DNA of 39,942 nucleotides from Clostridia bacterium (GTDB taxonomy: Bacteria; Bacillota; Clostridia; Oscillospirales; Acutalibacteraceae), in the NCBI GenBank assembly GCA_017472225.1, contig JAFUQS010000073.1, forward strand, positions 1 through 39,942, in the 5' to 3' direction. Positions 16,354-25,021 of this stretch are shown piece by piece. The number at the start of each line of letters is the position of its first letter. Position 1 is the stretch's first letter. The notes beneath the pieces are model-generated. The model made no database searches. It was not told where the DNA came from and saw nothing but the letters and a program-made list of their open reading frames with translations. The translations under genes were made by a program, and so were the position numbers.

Positions 16354-17763
16354 ATGAACTCATTCAAGTACATTAAAAGTAAATTAGGCTACGGAGTAGG
16401 TGCCATCGGTCTGGATTTGAGCTATGGTATGTTCTATTCTTTTCTTGCCAAGTATCTCACTGATGTTTTAGGTCTCGGAGCAGGCTTCCTGCTTGTGCTG
16501 ACTCCTATCGCAAGAATCTGGGATGGCATCAACGACCCGATGATGGGTACAATTGTTGATAACACCCACACAAAAATGGGTAAGTACAGACCTTGGATTC
16601 TCAGAGGTACAATGCTCAATGCAGTTGTTCTTGTGCTTCTTTTCACAAACCCCTTCAAGCTTACAGGCGTTGCCCTTTGTGCTTATGTGGCTGTTATGTA
16701 TGTTGCATGGGGTATGTCAAACACTCTTGCAGACATTCCTTATTGGTCAATGGTGCCTTCTTTCACAAGTGACCCCAAGGAAAGAAATCTTATTTCAACA
16801 GTAGCAAGAGCTTTTTCAGGTATCGGTCAGGGTATGGTTTCAATTCTCGCTCCTGTTATCATGACTGCAGTAAGTGTTACAACAGCAGTTGGTGAAAACG
16901 GTGAAACGGTAAAGGTTCACGATGCACGAAGCTATTTTATCTGTGCACTTGTATGTGCGATTATGCTTGTAATTTTCGCCGGTACTTCTGTTGCAACAAC
17001 CAAAGAAACAATAACAACTCAGGCAACAGAAAAATTCTCATTCAAAAGAGCACTTGAAATCATCAAATCAAACGATCAGCTTCTTGTGTTTATGCTCTTT
17101 GCAATGATTTCAAATGCAGGCTGGTATCTCACTTCGGGTGTAGCTACATATTACTTTGATGTTGTTGTCGGAGACGCAAGTAAACAGTCAATGTTCTCCA
17201 CCTTCCAGGCTGTTGGCTCTGTGGTTGGTCTTTTGCTTCTTCCCGTTCTCACAAAATATATGTCTAAACGTAAAGCATATCAGGCATCACTGATTATTGC
17301 TGCAGTCGGATATTCAGGCATGACAGTCGGTGCTGTAACAGGTGTGCTTATGATTATGAATGTTTCATATTGCATCTGCGCTATCGGTATGGCTTCAATG
17401 TTTATTGCACAGACCATTTTCCTTGCCGATGTTGTTGACTATGGCGAAGTTAAAATGGGCTTCAGAGCTGAATCAATTACCTTCTCAATGAAAGGCTTCC
17501 TTCAGAAAATGGCTTATACGCTGCAGACAATAATTCTGTTTGTAAGCCTCGGCGTTTCAAAATATGACGGTACACTTCACAATCAGAATCCTCAGAGTGC
17601 AAAGGTTGCCATAACCCTTATGCTTTGTGTCATTCCCATTGCCTTATTTATTATTTCACTTATTGTATTTACAAAGAAATTCAAGCTTCACGGAGCTTAT
17701 ATGGACGAGGTTACAGCAATTGTTACCGAAAACAGAAAGAAAAGAGAAGCAGCAAACGGCTGA
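16354..17763 (+). CDS. GPH-family sugar:cation symporter (second copy)
   Basis: This 469-residue, twelve-helix transporter is a divergent paralogue of the one at 5336. It repeats the GPH marks: RIWDGINDPMMGTIVD with KMGKYRPWIL, then WGMSNTLADIPYWSMVP and DPKERNLISTVAR. A loop at about residues 178-193 between helices 5 and 6 is longer and more polar than in the first copy. Such transporters take up oligosaccharides, glycosides or uronides with a cation. The start has GAAAGGAG upstream. It lies 18 bases after the Sfp-type gene and is closed by a strong terminator, so it may be the last gene of that operon, without any glycosidase next to it. Substrate unknown. Confidence 0.88.
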   Translation: MNSFKYIKSKLGYGVGAIGLDLSYGMFYSFLAKYLTDVLGLGAGFLLVLTPIARIWDGINDPMMGTIVDNTHTKMGKYRPWILRGTMLNAVVLVLLFTNPFKLTGVALCAYVAVMYVAWGMSNTLADIPYWSMVPSFTSDPKERNLISTVARAFSGIGQGMVSILAPVIMTAVSVTTAVGENGETVKVHDARSYFICALVCAIMLVIFAGTSVATTKETITTQATEKFSFKRALEIIKSNDQLLVFMLFAMISNAGWYLTSGVATYYFDVVVGDASKQSMFSTFQAVGSVVGLLLLPVLTKYMSKRKAYQASLIIAAVGYSGMTVGAVTGVLMIMNVSYCICAIGMASMFIAQTIFLADVVDYGEVKMGFRAESITFSMKGFLQKMAYTLQTIILFVSLGVSKYDGTLHNQNPQSAKVAITLMLCVIPIALFIISLIVFTKKFKLHGAYMDEVTAIVTENRKKREAANG

Positions 17764-17776
17764 TAACATCAAAACA

Positions 17777-17811
17777 AGCCTCCATCGTCTGAATTGCGAT
17801 GGAGGCTTTTA
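17777..17811 (+). terminator. Terminator after the second GPH gene
   Basis: AGCCTCCATCG at 17777-17787 pairs perfectly with CGATGGAGGCT at 17797-17807, then TTTTAT follows. Confidence 0.9.
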
Positions 17812-17859
17812 TATGAGTCCTTTTATTTGTACTGAGTTTAATTAGGATAAATTCTTTTG

Positions 17860-17888
17860 TTTACAAACAAATTTTGTTGTGGTAAAAT
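17860..17888 (+). promoter_or_regulatory. Sigma-A-type promoter of the cwlD-radA operon
   Basis: TTTACA at 17860-17865 and TAAAAT at 17883-17888 have a 17-base spacer. Since an in-frame ATG at 17879 overlaps this site, the downstream start at 17951 is preferred for the first gene. Confidence 0.5.
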
Positions 17889-17950
17889 ATCAGCATCTTG
17901 ATATGTTATATCCCATGAAAAATTTTCATAAAAATCATTGGGTGATGTTT

Positions 17951-18679
17951 ATGAAAAAAGCGTTATATGTTACTTTTAGCTTCAAGGTGTTTTTCACCGC
18001 AGTTACATTGTCATTGTTGTGCATTTCTGCGGGAATACTTTTCGGTATGAGAAATCAGGTTGTTATGTCTTCCTCAGTTGTTACCAAAGCACCGCTTATC
18101 ATTATCGATGCCGGTCATGGCGGTGAGGACGGCGGCACTCAATCTTCAAGCGGAATTATAGAAAAGGATATAAATCTTCAGATTTCAAAAAAGGTTAATG
18201 AGATATTCCGTTCTCTCGGATATGAAACAATAATGACAAGAGAAGAGGACACCTTGATTTATGACTCCGTGTGTAAAACACAGCGTGAAAAGAAGGTTTC
18301 GGATATACATAACCGTATGGAAATCATTGAGAAATATCCGGACAGTATATTTTTGAGTATACATCAGAATCATTATTCTGAAAGCAAGTATAACGGAGCA
18401 CAGGTGTTTTATTCACCGAATAATGAAATCAGCAGACTTATTGCTGAATCAATTCAAAACAACATAATTTCACTTGTGCAAAGCGAAAACACAAGAAAAA
18501 TCAAGGAAAGCGGAACCGAAATATATCTTCTTTATCATGCGGAAAATCCCGCAGTTATGGTTGAGTGCGGCTTTTTATCTAACCCCGGAGAAGCTTTGCT
18601 TTTAAAGGATGACGACTATCAGAAAGAAATTTCTCTTGCAATTGTAGCTGGAGTTACGGAATATTTAAAAGGAGAATGA
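17951..18679 (+). CDS. cwlD: N-acetylmuramoyl-L-alanine amidase, CwlD-like
   Basis: This is an Amidase_3 zinc enzyme that cuts the amide between MurNAc and L-Ala. The 242-residue size, N-terminal anchor (about 5-32) and single catalytic domain fit CwlD, which makes muramic lactam in the spore cortex. Zinc ligands are clear: His in IDAGHGGEDGG, Glu in IIEKDINL, and His in SIHQNHY; the catalytic Glu is in VMVECGFLSN. I chose the ATG at 17951 with GGTGAT 4 bases upstream rather than ATG 17879, which lies in the promoter. It overlaps the RadA region at its stop, so radA is co-transcribed. Assignment to CwlD rather than another amidase is inference from size and from spoIID nearby. Confidence 0.82.
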   Translation: MKKALYVTFSFKVFFTAVTLSLLCISAGILFGMRNQVVMSSSVVTKAPLIIIDAGHGGEDGGTQSSSGIIEKDINLQISKKVNEIFRSLGYETIMTREEDTLIYDSVCKTQREKKVSDIHNRMEIIEKYPDSIFLSIHQNHYSESKYNGAQVFYSPNNEISRLIAESIQNNIISLVQSENTRKIKESGTEIYLLYHAENPAVMVECGFLSNPGEALLLKDDDYQKEISLAIVAGVTEYLKGE

Positions 18680-18681
18680 CT

Positions 18682-20058
18682 ATGGCTCAGAAGTCTAAAA
18701 CAGTATATATCTGCTCAAATTGCGGCTATGAAACACCGAAATGGCTCGGAAAATGTCCGGAATGCGGCGAGTGGGCGACTCTTGAAGAAAGTGTAAAGGA
18801 ATTTTCTGTTCAGAAGGGAAAATCACCTCTTGCCGGAAAAAGCAGAAGCGTTACTTCGTATGCACTCAAGGATATAGCTTTTGATAATGAACTCAGATAT
18901 AAAACGGGTATGAAGGAGCTTGACCGTGTTCTCGGTGGCGGCATTGTCAAAGGGTCGCTTGTTCTTTTAAGCGGTGACCCGGGTATTGGTAAATCCACGA
19001 TTCTGCTTCAGATTTGTCAGTGCCTCGGTAAGAGCCTCAGAATACTGTATGTTTCGGGCGAAGAGTCATATAATCAGATACGCCTTCGTGCAGACAGACT
19101 CAAGGTTAATACCGAAAATCTTTTCATTCTTTGCGAAACTGATGTTCAGGCAATTTGTGAGCATATAAATTCCACCTCACCGGATTTGGTAATTGTTGAC
19201 TCAATTCAGACTATGAATTTTACCGAACTGAATTCTTCACCGGGATGTGTCACACAGGTTCGTGAATCTTCCAATATTCTCATGAGAACTGCCAAAGGTC
19301 TTTCAATACCGATTATCATGGTCGGTCATGTCAACAAAGATGGCAATATTGCAGGACCCAAGGTGCTTGAGCACATTGTTGATGCAGTTTTATATTTTGA
19401 AGGTGAAAGGAATCTTTCCTTCAGAATTCTCAGAGCTGTTAAAAACCGATACGGCTCTACCAATGAGATTGGTGTTTTTGAAATGTTCGACACGGGACTC
19501 CGTGAGGTTGAAAATCCTTCAGAAATGCTGATTTCAGGCAGACCGAAAAATACGCCGGGCAGTTGTGTTGCTTGCGTAATGGAAGGCACACGACCGCTTC
19601 TTGCCGAAATTCAAGGGCTTGTTTGTTCAACCGGCTTCGGCAATCCGAGAAGAATATCCAATGGCTTTGATTTCAACCGTCTTGCAATGCTTATTGCCGT
19701 TCTTGAGAAAAGGGGAGGATACTACTTTTCTAATATGGATGCCTATATCAACATTGTCGGAGGCATGAAGCTTGATGAGCCTGCTTTGGATTTAACCATT
19801 GTTATGGCTTTGGTCTCATCGCTGAAGGATTATGCATTGAGAGATGATGTTTTAGCTTTCGGCGAAATTGGTCTTGCAGGCGAAATAAGAGGTGTTTCTC
19901 ATTGTGAGCAAAGAATCAAGGAGGCATCAAGGCTTGGCTTCAATCGTTGCATTATTCCTAAAAGCAACTATAAAAATATTTCTGCTTCACTGAAAAAGGA
20001 AATTGAAATTATCGGAGTCAAAACAATCAGGGAAGCTTTTGAGGCGATTATCTTATGA
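18682..20058 (+). CDS. radA: DNA repair protein RadA
   Basis: RadA (Sms) is a RecA-like hexameric helicase that promotes branch migration in recombinational repair. It has an N-terminal four-Cys zinc finger (CSNCGYETPKWLGKCPEC), Walker A GDPGIGKST at about residues 99-106, the RadA-specific KNRYG motif (usual KNRFG), and a C-terminal Lon-protease-like domain without catalytic residues. Length is normal at 458 residues. The ATG at 18682 has AAAGGAG seven bases before it; an ATG two codons earlier is possible but sits on the ribosome site. It follows cwlD with a 2-base gap and overlaps the next gene by four bases. Confidence 0.96.
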   Translation: MAQKSKTVYICSNCGYETPKWLGKCPECGEWATLEESVKEFSVQKGKSPLAGKSRSVTSYALKDIAFDNELRYKTGMKELDRVLGGGIVKGSLVLLSGDPGIGKSTILLQICQCLGKSLRILYVSGEESYNQIRLRADRLKVNTENLFILCETDVQAICEHINSTSPDLVIVDSIQTMNFTELNSSPGCVTQVRESSNILMRTAKGLSIPIIMVGHVNKDGNIAGPKVLEHIVDAVLYFEGERNLSFRILRAVKNRYGSTNEIGVFEMFDTGLREVENPSEMLISGRPKNTPGSCVACVMEGTRPLLAEIQGLVCSTGFGNPRRISNGFDFNRLAMLIAVLEKRGGYYFSNMDAYINIVGGMKLDEPALDLTIVMALVSSLKDYALRDDVLAFGEIGLAGEIRGVSHCEQRIKEASRLGFNRCIIPKSNYKNISASLKKEIEIIGVKTIREAFEAIIL

Positions 20059-20810
20059 TCAGCTTTGTCGAAAACACAAATCTGCCTTGCGGCAAAGTAA
20101 AAGCTTTGATTTGCGCAGGCAATGACAATGAAATTCTTGATTTTTTTGAAAGTCACGGAATCGAAGCTTTCAAAGTATCCTCAAATGAAAATATCGACTC
20201 ATCTGTCTCATCTCATGCCGATATGAGTGCTCTGCATTTGGGCAGAGAAAGGATAATCGTAGATAAAATGCAAGTCATTCTTAAGCATAAGCTTGAGGAA
20301 ATTGGAATGACGGTTTTTGAAACAAGTGAGAAGATATCAGGCTGTTACCCTCATGATATTAAGCTCAACTTCACTCTGCTTGGAAGAAGGGCTTTCGGAA
20401 AATTCGGATATGCAGATAAAGTCTTATGTGAATTGCTTTCGGGGAAAGAAATTATATCTGTCAGGCAAGGCTATTGCAAATGCTCCGTTCTTGTTGTAAG
20501 GGAAAATGCTGTTATAACTGACGATGTAGCGATACATCATAAAATGCTTGAAAACGACGTTGACAGCCTTTTGATAAATAAAGGTGACATTTCTTTGCCG
20601 GGACATGAATATGGCTTTATCGGTGGTGCTTCAGGCAAAATTTCGGAGAATGAAGTTGTTTTCTTCGGAAATATCAGAAATCACCGTGACTTTGAAAAAA
20701 TAAATTCTTTTCTTGCAAAGCATGGCTGTGACTTTGTCTGCACAGATGACGGATGCCTTCGTGATATCGGAGGCATAATCCCGATTGTTGAGGAAAAATT
20801 GAGAAATTGA
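20055..20810 (+). CDS. DUF6873-like GME-fold hypothetical protein
   Basis: This 251-residue cytoplasmic protein has no catalytic motif I can name. It shows VSSHADMSALHLG (about 52-64), LLGRRAFGKFGYAD (about 108-121), a QGYCKCSVLVVRENAVITDD stretch (about 139-158) and a terminal CTDDGCLRDIGGIIPI. From memory, this pattern belongs to DUF6873, described as a guanidino-modifying-enzyme (GME) fold family of unknown function. Its ATG overlaps the radA stop (ATGA), so the two are translationally coupled. Such coupling with radA may be conserved in relatives, which would be a clue to its role; that is not shown here. Confidence 0.7.
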   Translation: MISFVENTNLPCGKVKALICAGNDNEILDFFESHGIEAFKVSSNENIDSSVSSHADMSALHLGRERIIVDKMQVILKHKLEEIGMTVFETSEKISGCYPHDIKLNFTLLGRRAFGKFGYADKVLCELLSGKEIISVRQGYCKCSVLVVRENAVITDDVAIHHKMLENDVDSLLINKGDISLPGHEYGFIGGASGKISENEVVFFGNIRNHRDFEKINSFLAKHGCDFVCTDDGCLRDIGGIIPIVEEKLRN

Positions 20811-20820
20811 AATTTTTCTA

Positions 20821-20849
20821 TTGATTTAAAACAATAAACATAGTATAAT
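20821..20849 (+). promoter_or_regulatory. Consensus promoter of the hydrogenase maturation operon
   Basis: TTGATT at 20821-20826 and a perfect TATAAT at 20844-20849 have a 17-base spacer. Transcription would start near 20856, leaving a leader of about 120 bases before the first start codon. Confidence 0.75.
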
Positions 20850-20855
20850 ATATAC

Positions 20856-20975
20856 ACCTGACATGAAGACGGATTTTCCCTCTGAGGATAAGGTGACAGT
20901 TTAATTAAAAATTTTATTCTGTTGCTATGCCTTTTTTGTCGGCTTAGCAGCTTTTTTTATTTTTGGAGGTCGGAT
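20856..20975 (+). promoter_or_regulatory. Structured leader with attenuator-type terminator upstream of hyd genes
   Basis: The leader contains CACCT (20855-20859) pairing with AGGTG (20891-20895), and then an 11-base-pair hairpin with one mismatch and one wobble (20921-20931 with 20941-20951), followed by a seven-T tract at 20952-20958. The ribosome site GGAGGT comes only after it, at 20965-20970. This order (promoter, folded region, terminator, gene) is typical of attenuation or a riboswitch. It matches no riboswitch class I can recall. A 13-codon frame (20863-20904) starts ATGAAGACG but lacks a ribosome site. Confidence 0.6.
20921..20958 (+). terminator. Leader terminator (attenuator candidate)
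   Basis: GTTGCTATGCC pairs with GGCTTAGCAGC and runs into TTTTTTT. It lies between a consensus promoter and the first hyd-operon gene, so it would stop the leader RNA unless prevented. Confidence 0.7.
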
Positions 20976-21233
20976 ATGGAAACCAGGGTTGCTGTTATGA
21001 GTATAATTGTTGAAAACGGTGAAACCGTTGAGAAGTTGAATTCAATTTTGCATGATTACGGAGAGTATATAATCGGCAGAATGGGCATACCTTACAGACA
21101 AAGAAACATTAACATCATAAGCATTGCGATTGATGCTCCTCAGAACACCATTTCAGCTCTTTCGGGCAAAATCGGAAAGCTTGACGGCATCAGTGTCAAA
21201 ACTGCTTTTTCGGGTGTGATAAGTAATGAATAA
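20976..21233 (+). CDS. TM1266-family iron-only hydrogenase system regulator
   Basis: This 85-residue protein matches the TM1266 family, an ACT/NikR-C-like ferredoxin-fold domain regularly encoded with HydE, HydF and HydG. It shows RVAVMSIIVENGETVEKLN, then IGRMGIPYRQRNINIISI and DAPQNTISALSGKIGKLDG. It lacks its own DNA-binding domain, so the 'regulator' name is tentative for the family. The ATG at 20976 has GGAGGT five bases upstream; an earlier in-frame ATG at 20922 lies in the terminator hairpin and is rejected. It overlaps the hydE start by eight bases. Confidence 0.9.
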   Translation: METRVAVMSIIVENGETVEKLNSILHDYGEYIIGRMGIPYRQRNINIISIAIDAPQNTISALSGKIGKLDGISVKTAFSGVISNE

Positions 21234-22275
21234 TGAATTAAGAGTCATTATAAATAAGCTTATAAAAAATCACAGCTTAACGGTTGATGAATACGAAAAA
21301 CTGATTTCTCTTCGCTGTGAAGAAGCTGCGGAAATCCTTAAAGCTGAGGCAGTCAACCTGAGAAAAAAGATATATGGCAATAAGGTTTTCATAAGGGGAC
21401 TTATCGAAGTCGGAAACATTTGTAAAAATGATTGTTACTATTGCGGAATCAGAAAAAGCAACAAAAGCTGTGAGCGTTACAGGTTAACGGGAGATGAAAT
21501 TCTTGCCTGTTGTGAAAATGGCTATCAATTAGGCTTTCGTACCTTCGTTTTGCAGGGTGGAGAGGATGCGTACTTTTCCGATGACTTTCTTTCTGACATA
21601 ATTAAGAGCGTTAAGAAAAGATATCCTGATTGTGCTGTTACTCTTTCCCTGGGTGAAAGAAGCAGAGAATCCTATGAAAGGCTTTTCAATGCGGGTGCAG
21701 ACAGATATCTTCTTCGCCACGAAACAGCAGACGAAGAACATTACAGAAAGCTTCACCCTGAAATTCTTTCTCTGAAAAACAGAATAGCTTGTCTTGAAAA
21801 TCTTAAAGAAATCGGTTATCAGGTCGGCTGTGGCTTTATGGTAGGCTCACCGTGTCAGACTGCGAAAAATATCGCAAAGGATCTGAAATTCATCGAAGAA
21901 TTCAAACCTGATATGTGTGGAATCGGTCCGTTTATTCCTCATAAAGACACTCCATTCAGGGATGAAAAATCAGGAACGGTGGAGCTGACCTGTTATCTTC
22001 TTTCTGTTATAAGAATTATTCACCCGAACATTCTTCTTCCTTCAACTACGGCACTTGGTACGGTTGAAGACGGCGGAAGGGAAAAAGGTATTCTTGCTTC
22101 AGCGAATGTTGTTATGCCTAATCTTTCACCGGTTATGGTGAGAAGCAAGTATCTTCTTTATAATAACAAACTGAATACAGGTGCCGAATCTGCCGAAAAA
22201 CTGCAACAGCTTAAAAAAATTATCTCCGACATCGGTTATGAAGTCGTTTGTGACCGTGGAGATGTAATAAAATAA
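21226..22275 (+). CDS. hydE: [FeFe]-hydrogenase maturation radical SAM protein HydE
   Basis: HydE is a radical S-adenosylmethionine enzyme that acts in building the 2Fe subcluster of the H-cluster. The CxxxCxxC motif for the [4Fe-4S] cluster is at C66, C70 and C73 (CKNDCYYC). The family's LQGGEDAYF and GFMVGSPCQTAKNIA segments follow, and the 349-residue length is typical. It overlaps the TM1266-type gene by eight bases and precedes hydG by 24 bases. The substrate is thought to be a Fe(CN)(CO)2-cysteine complex delivered from HydG (family knowledge). Confidence 0.95.
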   Translation: MNNELRVIINKLIKNHSLTVDEYEKLISLRCEEAAEILKAEAVNLRKKIYGNKVFIRGLIEVGNICKNDCYYCGIRKSNKSCERYRLTGDEILACCENGYQLGFRTFVLQGGEDAYFSDDFLSDIIKSVKKRYPDCAVTLSLGERSRESYERLFNAGADRYLLRHETADEEHYRKLHPEILSLKNRIACLENLKEIGYQVGCGFMVGSPCQTAKNIAKDLKFIEEFKPDMCGIGPFIPHKDTPFRDEKSGTVELTCYLLSVIRIIHPNILLPSTTALGTVEDGGREKGILASANVVMPNLSPVMVRSKYLLYNNKLNTGAESAEKLQQLKKIISDIGYEVVCDRGDVIK

Positions 22276-22299
22276 AAGATTAAGAAAGGATGATATTAA

Positions 22300-23748
22300 A
22301 TGGCAGTATATAACCCAAAATCTTTAAAAGCAGAGGAATTTATCAATGACGAGGAAATCCTCGCTACTCTTGAATATGCTGAAAAGAACAAAAACAATGC
22401 AGAGCTTATTGATGAAATTCTTGAAAAAGCGAGACCCAAAAAGAACGGTAACGGTGTGTCCTGTGCGGGTCTTACACATCGTGAAGCATCAGTTCTGCTT
22501 GCTTGTGAAATTCCTGAAAAAATTCAGAAAATTTACGAAATAGCTGAAGAAATCAAGCTCGCATTTTATGGCAACAGAATTGTTATCTTTGCACCGCTTT
22601 ATCTTTCAAATTACTGTGTAAACGGATGTGTTTATTGTCCGTATCACATGAAAAACAAGCATATTGCAAGAAAAAAGCTCACTCAGGAAGAAGTGAAGGC
22701 TGAGGTAATTGCACTTCAGGATATGGGACATAAGCGTCTTGCTATTGAAGCAGGTGAGGACCCGAAGAACAATCCCATTGAATATATCCTTGAATGTATC
22801 AAAACCATTTACAGTGTTCACCATAAAAACGGTGACATCCGCAGAGTGAATGTAAATATTGCTGCAACAACAGTTGAAAATTACAGAAAGCTCAAGGAAG
22901 CCGGCATCGGCACATATATTCTGTTTCAGGAAACCTATCATAAACAGAGCTATCTTCAGCTTCATCCCACAGGTCCCAAGCATGATTATGACTATCATAC
23001 CGAAGCTATGGACAGAGCAATGGAAGGTGGGATTGATGATGTTGGTCTCGGTGTTCTGTTTGGCCTTGAAATGTATAAATATGAATTCGCCGGGCTCATT
23101 ATGCACGCAGAACACCTTGAAGCCGTTCACGGTGTAGGGCCTCACACAATCAGTGTGCCGAGAGTAAAACGAGCTGATGACATTGACCCGGATGCTTTTG
23201 ATAATTCAATTTCAGATGAAATATTTGAAAAAATCACTGCATGTATCCGTCTTGCTGTTCCTTATACAGGCATGATCATCTCTACAAGAGAAACAGAAGA
23301 AGTGAGAACAAAGCTTCTTCGCCTCGGTGTTTCTCAGGTGAGTGGTGGTTCGAGAACCTCTGTCGGCGGTTACACACAGGAAGAAAGACCTCATGATACA
23401 GAACAGTTTGATGTTTCTGACCAAAGAACACTTGATGAGGTTGTTGCATGGCTTATGGAAAACGGCCATATTCCTTCGTTCTGTACCGCTTGTTACCGTG
23501 AGGGCAGAACAGGTGACAGATTTATGTCGCTTTGTAAAAACGGTCAGATAATCAACTGTTGTCACCCTAATGCGCTCATGACTTTAACGGAATATCTCGT
23601 TGACTATGCAAGTGAAAGAACAAAGGAAATCGGTTTTAGAATGATTGATGATGAAATCGAAAAGGTTACAAAGGATAAGGTAAAGCAGCTTGCAAAGCAG
23701 AATATCGAGGATATTAAAAATTCAAATCGCAGGGACTTCCGTTTCTGA
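22300..23748 (+). CDS. hydG: [FeFe]-hydrogenase maturation radical SAM protein HydG
   Basis: HydG cleaves tyrosine to give the CO and CN- ligands of the H-cluster and p-cresol. The radical SAM cluster motif CVNGCVYC has C106, C110 and C113. The C-terminal auxiliary cluster region is present with CTAC at about 396-399 and a third Cys in IINCCHPNAL at about 423-424, which distinguishes HydG from the related ThiH. The 482-residue length is normal. The ribosome site AAAGGATG precedes the ATG. hydF follows after 15 bases. Confidence 0.96.
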   Translation: MAVYNPKSLKAEEFINDEEILATLEYAEKNKNNAELIDEILEKARPKKNGNGVSCAGLTHREASVLLACEIPEKIQKIYEIAEEIKLAFYGNRIVIFAPLYLSNYCVNGCVYCPYHMKNKHIARKKLTQEEVKAEVIALQDMGHKRLAIEAGEDPKNNPIEYILECIKTIYSVHHKNGDIRRVNVNIAATTVENYRKLKEAGIGTYILFQETYHKQSYLQLHPTGPKHDYDYHTEAMDRAMEGGIDDVGLGVLFGLEMYKYEFAGLIMHAEHLEAVHGVGPHTISVPRVKRADDIDPDAFDNSISDEIFEKITACIRLAVPYTGMIISTRETEEVRTKLLRLGVSQVSGGSRTSVGGYTQEERPHDTEQFDVSDQRTLDEVVAWLMENGHIPSFCTACYREGRTGDRFMSLCKNGQIINCCHPNALMTLTEYLVDYASERTKEIGFRMIDDEIEKVTKDKVKQLAKQNIEDIKNSNRRDFRF

Positions 23749-23763
23749 TGAAAGGAGTGCTTT

Positions 23764-24966
23764 ATGAACCTTAATTCTCTTCCTTCTTCTGAAAGAGTTC
23801 ATATCGGTTTTTTTGGCTTGAGGAATGCAGGCAAATCAAGTCTTGTCAACGCTGTAACCGGTCAGAGCTTATCTGTTGTGTCAGATGTAAAAGGTACAAC
23901 AACTGATCCGGTGAAAAAATCAATGGAGCTTTTACCGATAGGCCCTGTTGTTATCATCGACACTCCGGGTATCGATGATGAAGGCGGTCTTGGTGAGCTT
24001 CGTGTGAAAAAGGCAAAGGAAATGCTTTCAAAAACAGATGTTGCAATACTTGTGACAGATGCTGTGAAGGGACTTCAGAAGGCTGAAAAAGATCTGATTG
24101 CTGTTTTTGAAGATAAAGACATTCCTTATATTGTGGCGTTCAATAAAGCTGATTTAAAAGAAAATACGGATATCGGCTCGAAAAACGAAATTGCTGTCAG
24201 TGCTTTAACGGGAAAGAATATAAATGAACTGAAGGAGCTCATAGGAAGTCTTGTTAAAGCCGGCGGGAAAAGTAAGCCTATTGTCAGAGATCTGATAAAA
24301 TCCGGGGACAGAGTTATACTTGTTATTCCTATTGATAAATCCGCACCGAAGGGCAGATTGATTTTGCCGCAGCAAATGACAATCCGTGAAATTCTCGACT
24401 GTGGCGCCGTTGCAATTACCTGCCGTGACACTGAGCTCAGCGAAACATTGACTTGCTTCAACGGAGCACCAAAGCTCATTATAACTGACTCCCAGGCTTT
24501 TGGAAGGGTTTCACAAATTGTCCCTGACAATATTCCCATGACATCATTTTCAATCCTTTTTGCAAGGTACAAGGGTGAACTTACAGAGCTTGTCAAAGGT
24601 GCTTCGGTTCTTTCGGAGCTTAAGGACGGCGATAAGGTTCTTATCAGTGAGGGCTGTACTCATCACCGACAATGCAATGATATAGGCACGGTGAAAATGC
24701 CGGCATGGATCAAAGCGTTTTCGAATGCAAAACTTAATTTCGATTTCACAAGTGGGGGAGAATTCCCTGAGGATCTTAGCGGATATGCCTTAGTTGTTCA
24801 TTGCGGCGGCTGTATGATAAATGAAAAAGAGATGAAGTCAAGAATTGAAAAATGTGTCAATTCCAAAGTACCGATTGTGAATTACGGTGTTGCGATTGCG
24901 CACATTCACGGAATACTGAAAAGGAGTCTTGAAGTGTTTCCCGGAGTGCTTGAAATTCTCGGATAA
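23764..24966 (+). CDS. hydF: [FeFe]-hydrogenase maturation GTPase HydF
   Basis: HydF is the GTPase scaffold that receives the 2Fe precursor and passes it to apo-hydrogenase. The GTPase domain shows G1 GLRNAGKSS (18-26), the DTPG G3 motif at about 65-68 and NKAD at about 127-130. The C-terminal cluster domain has the ligands EGCTHHRQC and HCGGCM. Length is 400 residues, normal. It ends the operon with a terminator. Together with hydE and hydG the set is complete, so an [FeFe]-hydrogenase must be encoded elsewhere in the genome; none is in the window. Confidence 0.96.
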   Translation: MNLNSLPSSERVHIGFFGLRNAGKSSLVNAVTGQSLSVVSDVKGTTTDPVKKSMELLPIGPVVIIDTPGIDDEGGLGELRVKKAKEMLSKTDVAILVTDAVKGLQKAEKDLIAVFEDKDIPYIVAFNKADLKENTDIGSKNEIAVSALTGKNINELKELIGSLVKAGGKSKPIVRDLIKSGDRVILVIPIDKSAPKGRLILPQQMTIREILDCGAVAITCRDTELSETLTCFNGAPKLIITDSQAFGRVSQIVPDNIPMTSFSILFARYKGELTELVKGASVLSELKDGDKVLISEGCTHHRQCNDIGTVKMPAWIKAFSNAKLNFDFTSGGEFPEDLSGYALVVHCGGCMINEKEMKSRIEKCVNSKVPIVNYGVAIAHIHGILKRSLEVFPGVLEILG

Positions 24967-24970
24967 TTTA

Positions 24971-25010
24971 AAAAGACATTACATCCTTGAAAGGTTGTAA
25001 TGTCTTTTTT
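24971..25010 (+). terminator. Terminator of the hyd operon
   Basis: AGACATTACA at 24974-24983 pairs with TGTAATGTCT at 24995-25004 region, with extra A-T closing pairs, and a run of six T residues follows. The A-rich left arm means it may act both ways, also for the convergent M28 gene. Confidence 0.85.
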
Positions 25011-25021
25011 GACAGATTTAA

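Noticed and set aside
20863-20904. 13-codon leader peptide in the hyd leader
   Set aside because: No ribosome site, only about 7 bases from the predicted transcript start, and no codon bias that would sense an amino acid; kept only as a remark.
20922-20975. Upstream in-frame extension of the TM1266-type gene
   Set aside because: The extra 18 codons are the leader terminator hairpin; the ATG at 20976 has a near-perfect ribosome site.
22606-23145. Long antisense frame inside hydG (179 codons)
   Set aside because: It is a shadow of hydG: low-complexity composition, no ribosome site, and hydG has full motif support.
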